From Asticcacaulis sp. (GTDB taxonomy: Bacteria; Pseudomonadota; Alphaproteobacteria; Caulobacterales; Caulobacteraceae), in contig NZ_JAIXSV010000327.1 in assembly GCF_027484505.1 (NCBI RefSeq), positions 1 through 61,173 on the forward strand: a stretch of DNA of 61,173 bases, read 5' to 3'. Position numbers and translations under genes: made by a program. Below are positions 8,475-16,250 of the stretch, one piece after another. The stretch's first letter is position 1; every line of letters starts with the position of its first letter. The notes below the pieces were generated by a model. The model was given only the letters and a program-made list of their open reading frames with translations, was not told the origin of the DNA and did no database searches.

Positions 8475-10325
8475 ATGACCGCACAGACACCCCCGCACAG
8501 CGACGCCGATGCCTTCAAAGACCGCCCCGGATCGGGAGCCGAACTGGTAGGGCAGATCACCTCCGCCGCTGCCGGGCGGGAAAAGACGCGCAACCTCAAG
8601 CCATTATTGCGCCTGTGGCCCTATATTGCGCGGCTGAAGGTCGATGCGGTCTTTGCCATCTTCTTCCTGCTGTTGTCGTCGGGGGCCACCCTGTCCCTGA
8701 CGGTCGCCTCGCGTTACCTGATCGACAATGGTTTCGGCTCTCAGGACGCGTCGCAACTGAACCTGTGGTTTGGGGTGATGGCCGGGGTAGCGCTGGTGCT
8801 GGCTCTGGCGACGGCGCTGCGTTACTTCTACATCACCAAGCTGGGTGAGCGGGTGGTGGCCAATCTGCGCAAGGATGTGTTCAACCACATTCTGGGCCTC
8901 GATCCCGGCTTCTTCCTGAAAATCCGCACGGGCGAGGTGATTTCGCGCCTGACCACGGACCTTCAGATCGTCGATACGCTGGTTTCGACCTCGATATCCA
9001 TGGCGCTGAGGAACGGCATTTCGTTCGTCGGCGGACTGATCCTGCTGATGTTCGTCAGTCCCAAACTGACGCTGTTCGTGCTGTGTATTTTCCCGGTGGT
9101 GCTGGTGCCGCTGTTCACCTTCGGCAAACGCGTGGGCCAGTTGACGCGCCAGACGCAGGACAGTTTTGCCGCTGCCGTCGGCACGGCGGGTGAAACGCTC
9201 GATGCGCTGGAAACCGTGCAGGCCTTTGTGCGCGAAGACTATGCGCGTGGGCGCTTTGGCGACGGCGTGGAAACGGCCTTTCGTCAGTCGCTGAAGCGCA
9301 TGGGCGCGCGGGCCTTGATGACGGCGCTGGTCATTTCGCTGGTGTTTGGCGGCATTGCCTTTGTGCTGTGGCTGGGGTCGCGGGCGGTACTGGCCGGGGA
9401 GATGTCGGAAGGCACGCTGATCCAGTTCGTCATGCTGTCCGTGCTGGTCGCCGGTTCGGTAGGCTCGCTGTCGGAAACCTGGGGCGATGTGCAAAAGGCG
9501 GCCGGTGCCATGAGCCGCATCGACGAGCTGCTGACGGCGCAGCCGACCATCGTTGCCCCCGCCAATCCTCTGCCGCTGCCGGAACCGGCGCGCGGCGCGG
9601 TGGTGTTTGATCAGGTCGATTTCGCCTATCCGGCGCGCCCGGAACAGCCGGTCCTGAGCGGTTTTTCGCTCAGCGTACAGCCCGGTGAGACGGTGGCTCT
9701 GGTCGGGCCGTCGGGGGCGGGGAAATCGACTGTGTTCAAGCTGCTTCTGCGCTATTACGAACCCACGGCGGGTACGATTGCGCTGGATGGTGTCGATATT
9801 GCCAAAGCCGACCCCAAGGCGGTGCGTCGCCGCCTGTCTCTGGTCGCGCAGGATGCCGCCCTGTTCTCGACCTCACCCGCTGAAAATATCCGTTTCGGCC
9901 GGGAAGACGCCACGCCTGATGATATCCGCACGGCGGCGGTGAAGGCACAGGCGCACGCCTTCATCGAGGCCCTGCCGCAGGGCTTTGATACGCCTCTGGG
10001 CGAACGCGCCAAGTCCCTGTCCGGCGGGCAGAAGCAGCGCCTGTCGATTGCCCGCGCGCTGGTGCGTCAGGCCCCGGTGCTGCTGCTCGATGAGGCGACC
10101 TCGGCGCTCGATGCGGAAAACGAGCGGCTGGTGCAGGACGCGCTGAACGAGGCGATGAGCGAACGCACGACGCTGGTCATCGCCCACCGGCTGGCCACAG
10201 TGCTCAAGGCCGACCGCATTGTGGTGATGGACGAAGGTCGCGTGGTCGAGCAGGGGACGCACGAAGAACTGGTGGCGCAGGGTGGGTTGTATGCCCGTCT
10301 GGCGGAGCTGCAATTCGGGGCCTGA
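8475..10325 (+). CDS. ABC exporter, fused permease-ATPase (MsbA-like)
   Basis: This 616-residue half-transporter has an N-terminal membrane domain with six hydrophobic helices (about residues 55-330) and a C-terminal nucleotide-binding domain (about 375-610). The ATPase motifs are complete: Walker A GPSGAGKST, Q-loop SLVAQDAALF, signature LSGGQKQR, Walker B VLLLDEATSALD and the switch His in VIAHRLATV. It would work as a homodimer in the inner membrane. The alphaproteobacterial group to which it belongs is annotated as MsbA-related, but lipid A or drug export cannot be told apart by sequence. Its last 25 bases and stop are part of a 38-bp direct repeat. Confidence 0.88.
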   Translation: MTAQTPPHSDADAFKDRPGSGAELVGQITSAAAGREKTRNLKPLLRLWPYIARLKVDAVFAIFFLLLSSGATLSLTVASRYLIDNGFGSQDASQLNLWFGVMAGVALVLALATALRYFYITKLGERVVANLRKDVFNHILGLDPGFFLKIRTGEVISRLTTDLQIVDTLVSTSISMALRNGISFVGGLILLMFVSPKLTLFVLCIFPVVLVPLFTFGKRVGQLTRQTQDSFAAAVGTAGETLDALETVQAFVREDYARGRFGDGVETAFRQSLKRMGARALMTALVISLVFGGIAFVLWLGSRAVLAGEMSEGTLIQFVMLSVLVAGSVGSLSETWGDVQKAAGAMSRIDELLTAQPTIVAPANPLPLPEPARGAVVFDQVDFAYPARPEQPVLSGFSLSVQPGETVALVGPSGAGKSTVFKLLLRYYEPTAGTIALDGVDIAKADPKAVRRRLSLVAQDAALFSTSPAENIRFGREDATPDDIRTAAVKAQAHAFIEALPQGFDTPLGERAKSLSGGQKQRLSIARALVRQAPVLLLDEATSALDAENERLVQDALNEAMSERTTLVIAHRLATVLKADRIVVMDEGRVVEQGTHEELVAQGGLYARLAELQFGA

Positions 10326-10401
10326 GGTGCTGAATGCTGTTACCGCCAGACAAAACACAAGATGTCTGGCGGAGCTGCAATTCGGGGCCTGAGGCGCTGA
10401 A
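10297..10401 (+). repeat. 38-bp direct repeat across the ABC exporter stop codon
   Basis: Copy 1 (10297-10334) contains the last codons and TGA of the exporter; copy 2 (10364-10401) repeats it with one mismatch, 67 bases downstream. The junction holds a perfect 10-bp hairpin CCGCCAGACA/TGTCTGGCGG (10343-10352, 10363-10372). It looks like a partial local duplication that recreated the gene tail, and the hairpin may help end transcription. Confidence 0.85.
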
Positions 10402-10533
10402 GGGCCGAAATCCATCAACAATTGTTACGGTTGTGTACAAACGGTATCATAAGCCCGTAAATCGCGTGATCGGGGATAAAAATCTACTCATGCGAGAAAA
10501 ATTTTCCCTTTTGAAGTCATGTATTTAACGGAC
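10402..10533. other. AT-rich non-coding stretch upstream of the SDR-TetR promoter
   Basis: This stretch has no convincing gene. It contains the perfect palindrome AACAATTGTT (10417-10426) and long A/T runs. A 64-codon open frame covers part of it (10334-10528) but starts inside the duplicated exporter tail and has no ribosome site, so it is not called. Confidence 0.5.
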
Positions 10534-10547
10534 TGAATACGTATTCA
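10534..10547. promoter_or_regulatory. 14-bp palindrome, probable upstream operator
   Basis: TGAATACGTATTCA is a perfect 14-bp palindrome with a TACGTA core. The same core is found in the palindrome inside the promoter 34 bases downstream (centre to centre). It is probably a second site for the TetR regulator encoded in this operon. Confidence 0.55.
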
Positions 10548-10560
10548 CGTCTTCATATCA

Positions 10561-10589
10561 TTGATATACTGTACGTACAGTTTTATATA
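10561..10589 (+). promoter_or_regulatory. Promoter with palindromic operator in its spacer (SDR-TetR operon)
   Basis: TTGATA (10561-10566) and TATATA (10584-10589) are separated by 17 bases and resemble the -35 and -10 elements of a housekeeping-sigma promoter. The perfect 14-bp palindrome ACTGTACGTACAGT (10568-10581) fills the spacer, where a bound repressor would exclude polymerase. The expected transcript starts near 10596, ahead of the SDR gene. Confidence 0.65.
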
Positions 10590-10666
10590 GCGGCAACCCG
10601 GAACCTCCCCCATCCGGATGAGTTTGGCCGTCCTCACCCGCACCGGCCGCTTTGGGATCGTGTACC

Positions 10667-11527
10667 GTGTCAGATGATGTGTTGAACGCCGGAGAGGTTT
10701 CCGAAGCGTCGGAAAGCCACCGGGTATGGTTCATCGCCGGGGCCTCGCATGGCCTGGGGCGTGAACTGGTGCGTGCCGCGCTCGAACGCGGTGATTTTGT
10801 GGTGGCCACGGGCCGCCGCCCGGAAACTTTTGCCACCGGGTTTGAAGACTATGCCCATGCGCTGGTGGCGCTGGCCATGGACTCCGATGACGCCCACGAA
10901 GTGCGTGTGGCGGTCGATACGGCCATCCGCTGCTTTGGTCATATTGATATTCTGGTCAATAATGCCTGCGCCAGCCTGATCGGCGCGGTGGAGGAGGCGA
11001 GCGACCTCGAAGTGCGCCGCCTGTTTGAAACCAATCTGTTTGGCGTGCTCAATGTCATGCGCGAAGTGCTGCCGCACATGCGCGAACGCCGCCGCGGCCA
11101 TGTGGTGACGCTGGCTTCGTGCCATCCGGAGCAGGCCGCAGGCTTCGGCCTGACCCATGCCGTGCGTGGCGCGGTGATCGGCCTGTCCGAAGCCCTGACG
11201 CAGGAACTGAAGCCACTGGGCATTCAGGTGACAACGGTAGACCCCGGTATGCTGGGTGGCCCGGAGGCGCGCCTCATCGCGCGTCAGGTGATCGCCGATT
11301 ATGACACGCGGCTTGGGCCGGCGCGTCTGTGGCAGGAAGAGTTGGACGAGATGGTCATGGCCGGGCGCGCGCAAGCCGTGTTGCGCGCCATGGACCTGCC
11401 CGAAGCGCCGGGCCATCTGGTGCTGGGGGCGCGCGCCTATGAACGGGCGCTGCGCCGCCTGAGCGCCTTACAGGCCGAACTGTCGGCCTGGCGTAATCTG
11501 AGTTTGTATCAATCCGAGGCCGCGTAA
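10667..11527 (+). CDS. SDR-family protein with degenerate catalytic site
   Basis: This 286-residue Rossmann-fold protein of the short-chain dehydrogenase/reductase family has the cofactor motif GASHGLG (about 25-31), the conserved NNA (98-100) and the Asn-containing FETNLFGV. The catalytic YxxxK is missing: the aligned stretch reads THAVR before GAVIGLSEAL, so Tyr is Thr and Lys is Arg. A Ser remains in TLAS (151). It may bind NAD(P) but probably lacks normal oxidoreductase activity. No good ATG exists near the start, and the GTG at 10667 with GGGA upstream was chosen over a TTG at 10652. Its stop abuts the TetR start, so the two are co-transcribed. Confidence 0.75.
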   Translation: MSDDVLNAGEVSEASESHRVWFIAGASHGLGRELVRAALERGDFVVATGRRPETFATGFEDYAHALVALAMDSDDAHEVRVAVDTAIRCFGHIDILVNNACASLIGAVEEASDLEVRRLFETNLFGVLNVMREVLPHMRERRRGHVVTLASCHPEQAAGFGLTHAVRGAVIGLSEALTQELKPLGIQVTTVDPGMLGGPEARLIARQVIADYDTRLGPARLWQEELDEMVMAGRAQAVLRAMDLPEAPGHLVLGARAYERALRRLSALQAELSAWRNLSLYQSEAA

Positions 11528-12172
11528 ATGACCATCGACACACTCTCGCCCCCCGTAAAGCGCCCGCGGGGTCGCCCGCGCTCGGAAAGCGCGCGCGAAC
11601 AGATCCTTCAGGCGACGCTCGACCTGCTGGAAGCCGGGAACCTGCGCGACATCACGGCCGAAGCCATTGCGCGCAAGGCCGGGGTATCCAAGGCAACCCT
11701 TTACAAGTGGTGGCCGAATAAGCTGCATATCGCCTTCGATGCCTTTATGGCGCGCATGAGCGATGAAATCGTCGTGCCGGACACCGGCTCGTCGGAGCGT
11801 GACTTCCTGATGGCGATGCGTGATGCCATGGCCTTCTATGCGTCGGCGGCCGGGCGCACGCTGGCGCAACTGATTGCCGAAGGGCAGGGGGATGAAACCT
11901 TCAATCAGGCCCTGCTGGAAAGCTTCCTCAACCAGCGCCGCGAAGCCGTGGCGACCATCTGGCGGCGGGGCGTCGAGCGCGGCGACCTGCGCAGCGATAT
12001 CGACATGCAGATGGGGCTTGATCTGATCTATGGCCCGCTGATGTTCCGCTTTCTGGCCGGGCGCTTCCATATGATGAATGCCGAAGAGGCTGACAAGCTG
12101 ATCGGGATGGTCTTCCGCGGCATTGCGCCGGTTGCGCAGCCCGTCAGTGCGGACGTCCTGATCGACGCCTGA
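11528..12172 (+). CDS. TetR/AcrR family transcriptional regulator
   Basis: This 214-residue regulator has a basic N-terminal arm (KRPRGRPRSESAREQ), a TetR helix-turn-helix at about residues 25-70 (ITAEAIARKAGVSKATLYKWW) and a C-terminal all-alpha ligand and dimer domain (about 85-205). It starts at the base after the SDR stop (TAA-ATG), so it is translationally linked to that gene. The palindromes at 10534-10547 and 10568-10581 are the obvious candidate operators, giving autoregulation of the operon. The ligand is unknown; it is likely the substrate or ligand of the SDR-like partner. Confidence 0.88.
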   Translation: MTIDTLSPPVKRPRGRPRSESAREQILQATLDLLEAGNLRDITAEAIARKAGVSKATLYKWWPNKLHIAFDAFMARMSDEIVVPDTGSSERDFLMAMRDAMAFYASAAGRTLAQLIAEGQGDETFNQALLESFLNQRREAVATIWRRGVERGDLRSDIDMQMGLDLIYGPLMFRFLAGRFHMMNAEEADKLIGMVFRGIAPVAQPVSADVLIDA

Positions 12173-12200
12173 TCGCGTCTGAGTTGTTCGTGAGGCATAG

Positions 12201-12235
12201 ACAAAGGTTAATAGCTCTGGCAGGTTAACCTTTGT
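12201..12235. repeat. 11-bp perfect inverted repeat between TetR gene and membrane-protein gene
   Basis: ACAAAGGTTAA (12201-12211) and TTAACCTTTGT (12225-12235) form a perfect stem with a 13-base loop. It could terminate the SDR-TetR transcript, although no clear U-run follows, or serve as an operator for the gene at 12254. Confidence 0.55.
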
Positions 12236-12253
12236 AGGCTGGGGGGCAGGATA

Positions 12254-13096
12254 ATGGCGAAGGTCGCAGGAACACTCGAGGTTTGGCTTTATCGCATCTG
12301 GATGTGGCTGGCGACGGCCTTCGCTACCTTCGTGTGTATCATAGCCATCGCCGCGTTGTGGCAAACCGTTATTACGACTCCGGCCGCTTTTGTTGACAGT
12401 GCCGGTACGGCTGCCCGGGACGCTTTTCTTAGCAAGATATTCGATGTTATCTTCAAAAATGCTTTCACGGCCATAGCTACCTCTACGACCATTGCCCTCA
12501 TTGTCTCAGTCCCTGTTGTACTCGCCGTAAGGGTCGAATTTCGCAGGGCACGATCCTTTAATCGCGATGCTATCGCGGCTTTTCTGGCACCTTTGGATGA
12601 GGCTATTAAAACATCAGCAGAGGTCGGGCTTCTCGAACTTGATGCACGCGGTCAGATTATACGCGGAAATCTAGCGGCCCTGGACCGCTGGGTAAAAGCC
12701 TTTAATTCTTCGCTTTCCAAAGATCTCAGGGCTGTGATTGAACTGACGGACCCCAACGGCAAGCGGCCAGTGAACGACATAGAGTCCAATGCCTCTATTC
12801 GACTGGATGTGCCCGACCTTACCTTATCAGGGGAAGGGCCCAAACTCAGGCCGGAAGCTAATTATGAGCGGTTGCATCAACTCAGAGCTACTATCGACCG
12901 ACTTGCGATCAACAGGGTGACGGTTATCAGTGGCCTTTCCAATGCTTTGAACGATGTGCTGAATGAGCTTGAAGCCAGTTCAGCCGGTGTAACCGCAAAG
13001 AGTCTGGCGCTGCGTCAGTTATGGTTATTGATCGGCAGCGCCATTATGGTGGGGTTCACGGCCGCATGGATATTCCTCATCCTGGCGAATGGATGA
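12254..13096 (+). CDS. Membrane protein of unknown function
   Basis: This 280-residue protein was not assigned to a family. It has three hydrophobic segments: about residues 15-38 (WMWLATAFATFVCIIAIAAL), 72-93 (AIATSTTIALIVSVPVVLAV) and 257-277 at the C-terminus (LWLLIGSAIMVGFTAAWIFL). Between them is a mostly helical soluble domain of about 160 residues with a predicted heptad-rich part (YERLHQLRATIDRLAINRV). Codon use is more AT-rich than in its neighbours, suggesting acquisition. A CAGGA lies six bases before the ATG. It ends stop-to-stop against suhB with no intervening base, so transcripts must converge. Confidence 0.7.
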   Translation: MAKVAGTLEVWLYRIWMWLATAFATFVCIIAIAALWQTVITTPAAFVDSAGTAARDAFLSKIFDVIFKNAFTAIATSTTIALIVSVPVVLAVRVEFRRARSFNRDAIAAFLAPLDEAIKTSAEVGLLELDARGQIIRGNLAALDRWVKAFNSSLSKDLRAVIELTDPNGKRPVNDIESNASIRLDVPDLTLSGEGPKLRPEANYERLHQLRATIDRLAINRVTVISGLSNALNDVLNELEASSAGVTAKSLALRQLWLLIGSAIMVGFTAAWIFLILANG

Positions 13097-13891
13097 TCAC
13101 TTCGCCAGTTGCAGCTTTTCCAGCAGTTGCGGATAAAGCTCGTGATTGGCGGCCAGCATTTCGCCGGTGATCAGCGGCGACTGATCACCGTCCAGCGAGC
13201 CGATCTTGCCGCCCGCTTCGGTGATCAGCAGGGTCCCGGCGGCCATATCCCACGGCTTCAGACCGCGTTCCCAATAGCCATCCACCCGACCCGCGGCCAC
13301 CATGGCGAGGTCGAGCGAGCAGGCCCCCAGACGGCGGATACCCGCCGTGCGCTGCATGATCTGATGCAGTTCTTTCAGGGCCTGTGCGTGGCCGGTCTTG
13401 CCGATAAAGGGCAGGCCGGTGGCGATCAGGCTGTCTTCCATCACCTTGCGTGCCGAAACGCGCAGGCGGCGGTCATTGTGGTAGGCGCCCTTGCCCTTTT
13501 CGGCCCAGTAGAGGTCGTTGGTGATCGGGTTATAGGTCACACCGGCGACGATCTCACCATCGCGTTCCAGCGCCACGGTGCAGGCAAACACCGGGATGCC
13601 GTGCATGAAGTTGGTAGTGCCGTCGATGGGATCGACGATCCAGCGGTGCGTCTTGTCCGTGCCTTCGCGCAGGCCCTGTTCTTCCCCCAGAAAGCCGTAG
13701 CCGGGGCGCAGGCGGGTCAGTTCCTCGAACAAGGCGGCTTCGACGCGCTTGTCGGCGGCGGTGACGAAGTCGCCGGGGCCTTTGCGCGAGACCTGAAGCT
13801 CGCTGATTTCGCCGAAGTCGCGGGACACGCCCTTGCACGCCTTGCGGATGGCGGCGACCATGGCCTGAATGAGGGCGGATTGGATTACCAT
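13097..13891 (-). CDS. suhB: Inositol monophosphatase family protein
   Basis: This 264-residue Mg2+-dependent phosphatase of the IMPase fold has metal-site motifs FLGEEQG (Glu), WIVDPIDGTTNF (DPxDGT) and LKPWDMAAGTLLITEAGG (the WD motif). SuhB homologues dephosphorylate inositol-1-phosphate and in E. coli also join rRNA antitermination complexes. The start ATG at 13891 has AAGGA six bases upstream. The gene converges on the unknown membrane protein gene, and upstream of it lies a GGGGAG-type repeat that separates it from efp. Confidence 0.92.
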   Translation of the reverse strand: MVIQSALIQAMVAAIRKACKGVSRDFGEISELQVSRKGPGDFVTAADKRVEAALFEELTRLRPGYGFLGEEQGLREGTDKTHRWIVDPIDGTTNFMHGIPVFACTVALERDGEIVAGVTYNPITNDLYWAEKGKGAYHNDRRLRVSARKVMEDSLIATGLPFIGKTGHAQALKELHQIMQRTAGIRRLGACSLDLAMVAAGRVDGYWERGLKPWDMAAGTLLITEAGGKIGSLDGDQSPLITGEMLAANHELYPQLLEKLQLAK

Positions 13892-13902
13892 GTGGTGTCC
13901 TT

Positions 13903-14061
13903 CATCCTCCCCTGTGAAACGGGGGAGGTGGCATTGAGCGAAGCGAAATGATGGAGGGGGCTGTGTTCATGACGGTCCCCCATCCACCGCCCATAGAAGC
14001 GTGCTAACGCTTCGCTTCTAGAGACATTGCGGTCCCCCCTCCCCGCAAGCAGGGAGGGATG
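13903..14061. repeat. GGGGAG/GCGAAG-type intergenic repeat (copy 1)
   Basis: This interval is made of nested palindromes: CCTCCCC/GGGGGAGG at the left, GAAGCG-TGCTAA-CGCTTC in the middle and CCCTCCCC/GGGAGGG at the right. The order CTCCCCTGT, ACGGGGGAGGTG, a GCGAAG segment, then GGAGGGGGC also occurs on the other strand at 16147-16250, so the two belong to one repeat family. Confidence 0.65.
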
Positions 14062-14067
14062 TGAAAC

Positions 14068-14634
14068 CTAGTCGGCGCGGCGCATATATTCGCCGGTTTC
14101 GGTCGAAACGACGATGCGCTCGCCCGTGCCCATAAAGGGCGGGATCATGACGCGCATACCGTTGGAGGCCTTGGCGGGCTTATAGGAAGACGAGGCGGTC
14201 TGGCCCTTGATGGTCGGCTCGGTTTCGATGACTTCGAGCACCACCGTGTCGGGCAGGCTCATGCTGATCGGCTTGCCTTCGTGCGATTCGATGACGACGA
14301 TCATGCCGTCGTGCAGGAAACGGACCTGATCTTCGCCGACCCAGTCCTTCGATAGCGAAATCTGCTCGTAGTTTTCCTGATCCATGAACACCAGCATGTC
14401 GCCATCTTCATACAGGTACGAGTGATCGCGTTGCTCCAGCACCGCACGCTCGACCGTATCGTCGGAACGGAAGCGCTCGTTCAGCTTGGTGCCGGTGACG
14501 AGGTTCTTCATTTCGACCTGGGCAAAGGCACCGCCCTTGCCGGGCTTCACGTGCTCGGTCTTCACGACGGCCCACAGACCGTTCTGATATTCGAGGATCA
14601 TGCCCGGTTTGATGGTATTGGCGTTGATTTTCAT
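14068..14634 (-). CDS. efp: Translation elongation factor P
   Basis: EF-P is 188 residues with three beta-barrel domains. It enters the ribosomal E site and rescues ribosomes stalled at polyproline. The modification loop is [10 protein letters not shown], with Lys33 at its tip, the lysine type usually beta-lysylated by EpmA/EpmB. Further conserved blocks are [16 protein letters not shown] and the C-terminal [18 protein letters not shown]. No epmA or epmB is in the window. The gene is flanked by the GGGGAG-type repeat downstream and by a divergent lipoprotein gene upstream. Confidence 0.96.
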   Translation of the reverse strand: MKINANTIKPGMILEYQNGLWAVVKTEHVKPGKGGAFAQVEMKNLVTGTKLNERFRSDDTVERAVLEQRDHSYLYEDGDMLVFMDQENYEQISLSKDWVGEDQVRFLHDGMIVVIESHEGKPISMSLPDTVVLEVIETEPTIKGQTASSSYKPAKASNGMRVMIPPFMGTGERIVVSTETGEYMRRAD

Positions 14635-14798
14635 GGATTCGACTTGTCAAGGAGCGAGCGCGGAGGCCCAGAAGAGTTTGCGCGCGTTACTACACGCTTA
14701 CCCCAGACGAGGCAAGGGGCCGCGAAGCCGCAGCGGGAATCGACTTTTTATGCGCGCCAGCGCATGGTAACGCCCGTTGAGACAAAGAGGAGCGCGAC

Positions 14799-15479
14799 AT
14801 GCTTAAGCCGACTGGTATAGCCCTTATGGCCCTTCTGACCCTGACGGCCTGTGGCAAGCCGGACACGCCGGCGGCATCGGACGAAGGCTCAGGCGTGTCG
14901 TCGTCATCCATCGCGGATCAGGGCGCGCAAATCCTGTCGTGCGAAACGCCGGTGGCCAGATCAGCCACAGCGGCACAACTGCTTCAGGCCTTTGCCGGTA
15001 AGACGCGCGAAGAAACGGTGCCTGGGCCGGAAGGCACGACCGAAAGCGCCGTCGTCCTCTATCCCGACGATCCGGCGCGCAAGGTGGTGGTCACCTTCTG
15101 GGACGAAGCCAAAACGCAGGTGGCGGATGTGCGCATCGGTCGCGGCGCGGTGCAGTGGTCCGGTCCCGGCAATATCCGCATCGGGTCTGCGCTGAAAGCG
15201 GTTGAGGCGGCCAATGGCAAGGCGTTTGACCTTTATGGTTTTGACTGGGACTACGGCGGCTATGCGGCGGACTTCAAGGGCGGCACGCTCGGTATGATGT
15301 CGGGCGACTGCGTGCTGAGCCTACGCTTCGCGCCCCCGGAAAGCCACACCGGTCAGTTGACCAGCGATATTGTCGGCGACACGCAGGTCGCATCATCCAA
15401 CCCCAATATGCAGGCGCTGCAACCGGTCATCGTCGAAATGTCGGTCGGCTGGCCGTCACCTTCGGCGGCGGTGGAGTAG
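14799..15479 (+). CDS. Predicted lipoprotein of unknown function
   Basis: This 226-residue protein has a lipoprotein signal peptide and lipobox LTAC (Cys18). Ser/Ala-rich residues 20-45 form a linker; the globular part has two Cys (CET and DCV) that could pair, and blocks such as FWDEAKTQVADVRIG and WDYGGYAADFKGG. No family was recognised. GAGGAG precedes the ATG at normal spacing. It ends one base before the thiE stop on the opposite strand. It is probably anchored in the outer membrane facing the periplasm; the role is unknown. Confidence 0.75.
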   Translation: MLKPTGIALMALLTLTACGKPDTPAASDEGSGVSSSSIADQGAQILSCETPVARSATAAQLLQAFAGKTREETVPGPEGTTESAVVLYPDDPARKVVVTFWDEAKTQVADVRIGRGAVQWSGPGNIRIGSALKAVEAANGKAFDLYGFDWDYGGYAADFKGGTLGMMSGDCVLSLRFAPPESHTGQLTSDIVGDTQVASSNPNMQALQPVIVEMSVGWPSPSAAVE

Positions 15480-15480
15480 G

Positions 15481-16098
15481 TCAGATCGCGCTCAGCAACG
15501 CCCTGACGCCGGCCGCCGGGCCGTCCGGATGGGTCCAGACGGCGCCGGACACGGCGATAAAGTCGGCCCCGGCTGCGGACACTTCGGCCGCATTCGCCGC
15601 GGTGATGCCGCCGATGGCGACGCAGGGCACTTCCATCGTCTCCTGCCAGATGGTCAGGGTGTCTAGCTCGGCCATATGTTCGACCATCTTAGTGGCGGTC
15701 GGATAGAAGGCTCCGAAGGCAACATAGTCGGCCCCGGCCTCGGCGGCCTCCATGGCTAGATGGCGGCTATTGTGGCACGTGACGCCGATCATGGCTTCGG
15801 TCCCCAGCCGCTTGCGCGCCTCCTTGTAGGGTGTGTCGGACTGACCCACATGCACGCCATCAAGCCGCAACTCCTTGGCCAGATCGACATGATCGTTCAT
15901 CAGCACCGCCGTGCCGTGCCGGTGAGCGATCGGCGTGATCAGCCGCGTCAGGGCACGGATTTCATCCAGCGACACGTCTTTGAGTCGAATTTGCAGGGCC
16001 GGAACCGACCCGGCCGACAGGGCGTCGTCCAGAGCGCGCGCAAAGGCGGTGTGGTCGGCAATGGTCGGTGGCGTGATGAGGTAGAGTTGCAAGGTCAT
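15481..16098 (-). CDS. thiE: Thiamine phosphate synthase
   Basis: ThiE couples HMP-pyrophosphate with the thiazole phosphate to give thiamine monophosphate. The protein is about 205 residues, a TIM barrel starting [11 protein letters not shown], with ALQIRLKD (pyrophosphate-site region), [20 protein letters not shown], the motif [14 protein letters not shown], the late loop [12 protein letters not shown] and VAIGGIT. The frame extends upstream to 16215 but that part runs through repeat DNA and is not conserved; ATG 16098 follows GAGGCG. No TPP riboswitch is visible upstream. No other thi gene is nearby, so this could be one of two ThiE-like proteins in the genome. Confidence 0.88.
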   Translation of the reverse strand: MTLQLYLITPPTIADHTAFARALDDALSAGSVPALQIRLKDVSLDEIRALTRLITPIAHRHGTAVLMNDHVDLAKELRLDGVHVGQSDTPYKEARKRLGTEAMIGVTCHNSRHLAMEAAEAGADYVAFGAFYPTATKMVEHMAELDTLTIWQETMEVPCVAIGGITAANAAEVSAAGADFIAVSGAVWTHPDGPAAGVRALLSAI

Positions 16099-16146
16099 CG
16101 CCTCGTCCTGCCCCAAAAGCGGGCCGGGGGCAAGTTTTTCATCCCA

Positions 16147-16250
16147 CCCGCTTCGCAGGGGAGAGGTCGAAACGGTTGGTAAATGCCCCCTCCGTCGCCG
16201 ACTTCGCGGCGACACCTCCCCCGTGCGCTTCGCTACAGGGGAGGAGAATA
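16147..16250. repeat. GGGGAG/GCGAAG-type intergenic repeat (copy 2, inverted)
   Basis: Read on the minus strand this contains CTCCCCTGTAGCGAAGCG, then GGGGGAGGTG, the hairpin GTCGCCGCGAAGTCGGCGAC and GGAGGGGGC, matching the plan of the copy at 13903-14061. It separates thiE from rcdA. Confidence 0.65.

Noticed and set aside
10334-10528. 64-codon open frame after the ABC exporter
   Set aside because: It begins in the duplicated exporter tail, has no ribosome site and is made of the direct repeat plus AT-rich DNA.
16099-16215. Extended N-terminus of ThiE
   Set aside because: The extra 39 residues are encoded by the GGGGAG-type repeat and are Arg/Pro-rich; the conserved protein starts at 16098.
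16099-16250. TPP riboswitch before thiE
   Set aside because: The conserved CTGAGA and related thi-box bases are not present; the interval is repeat DNA.
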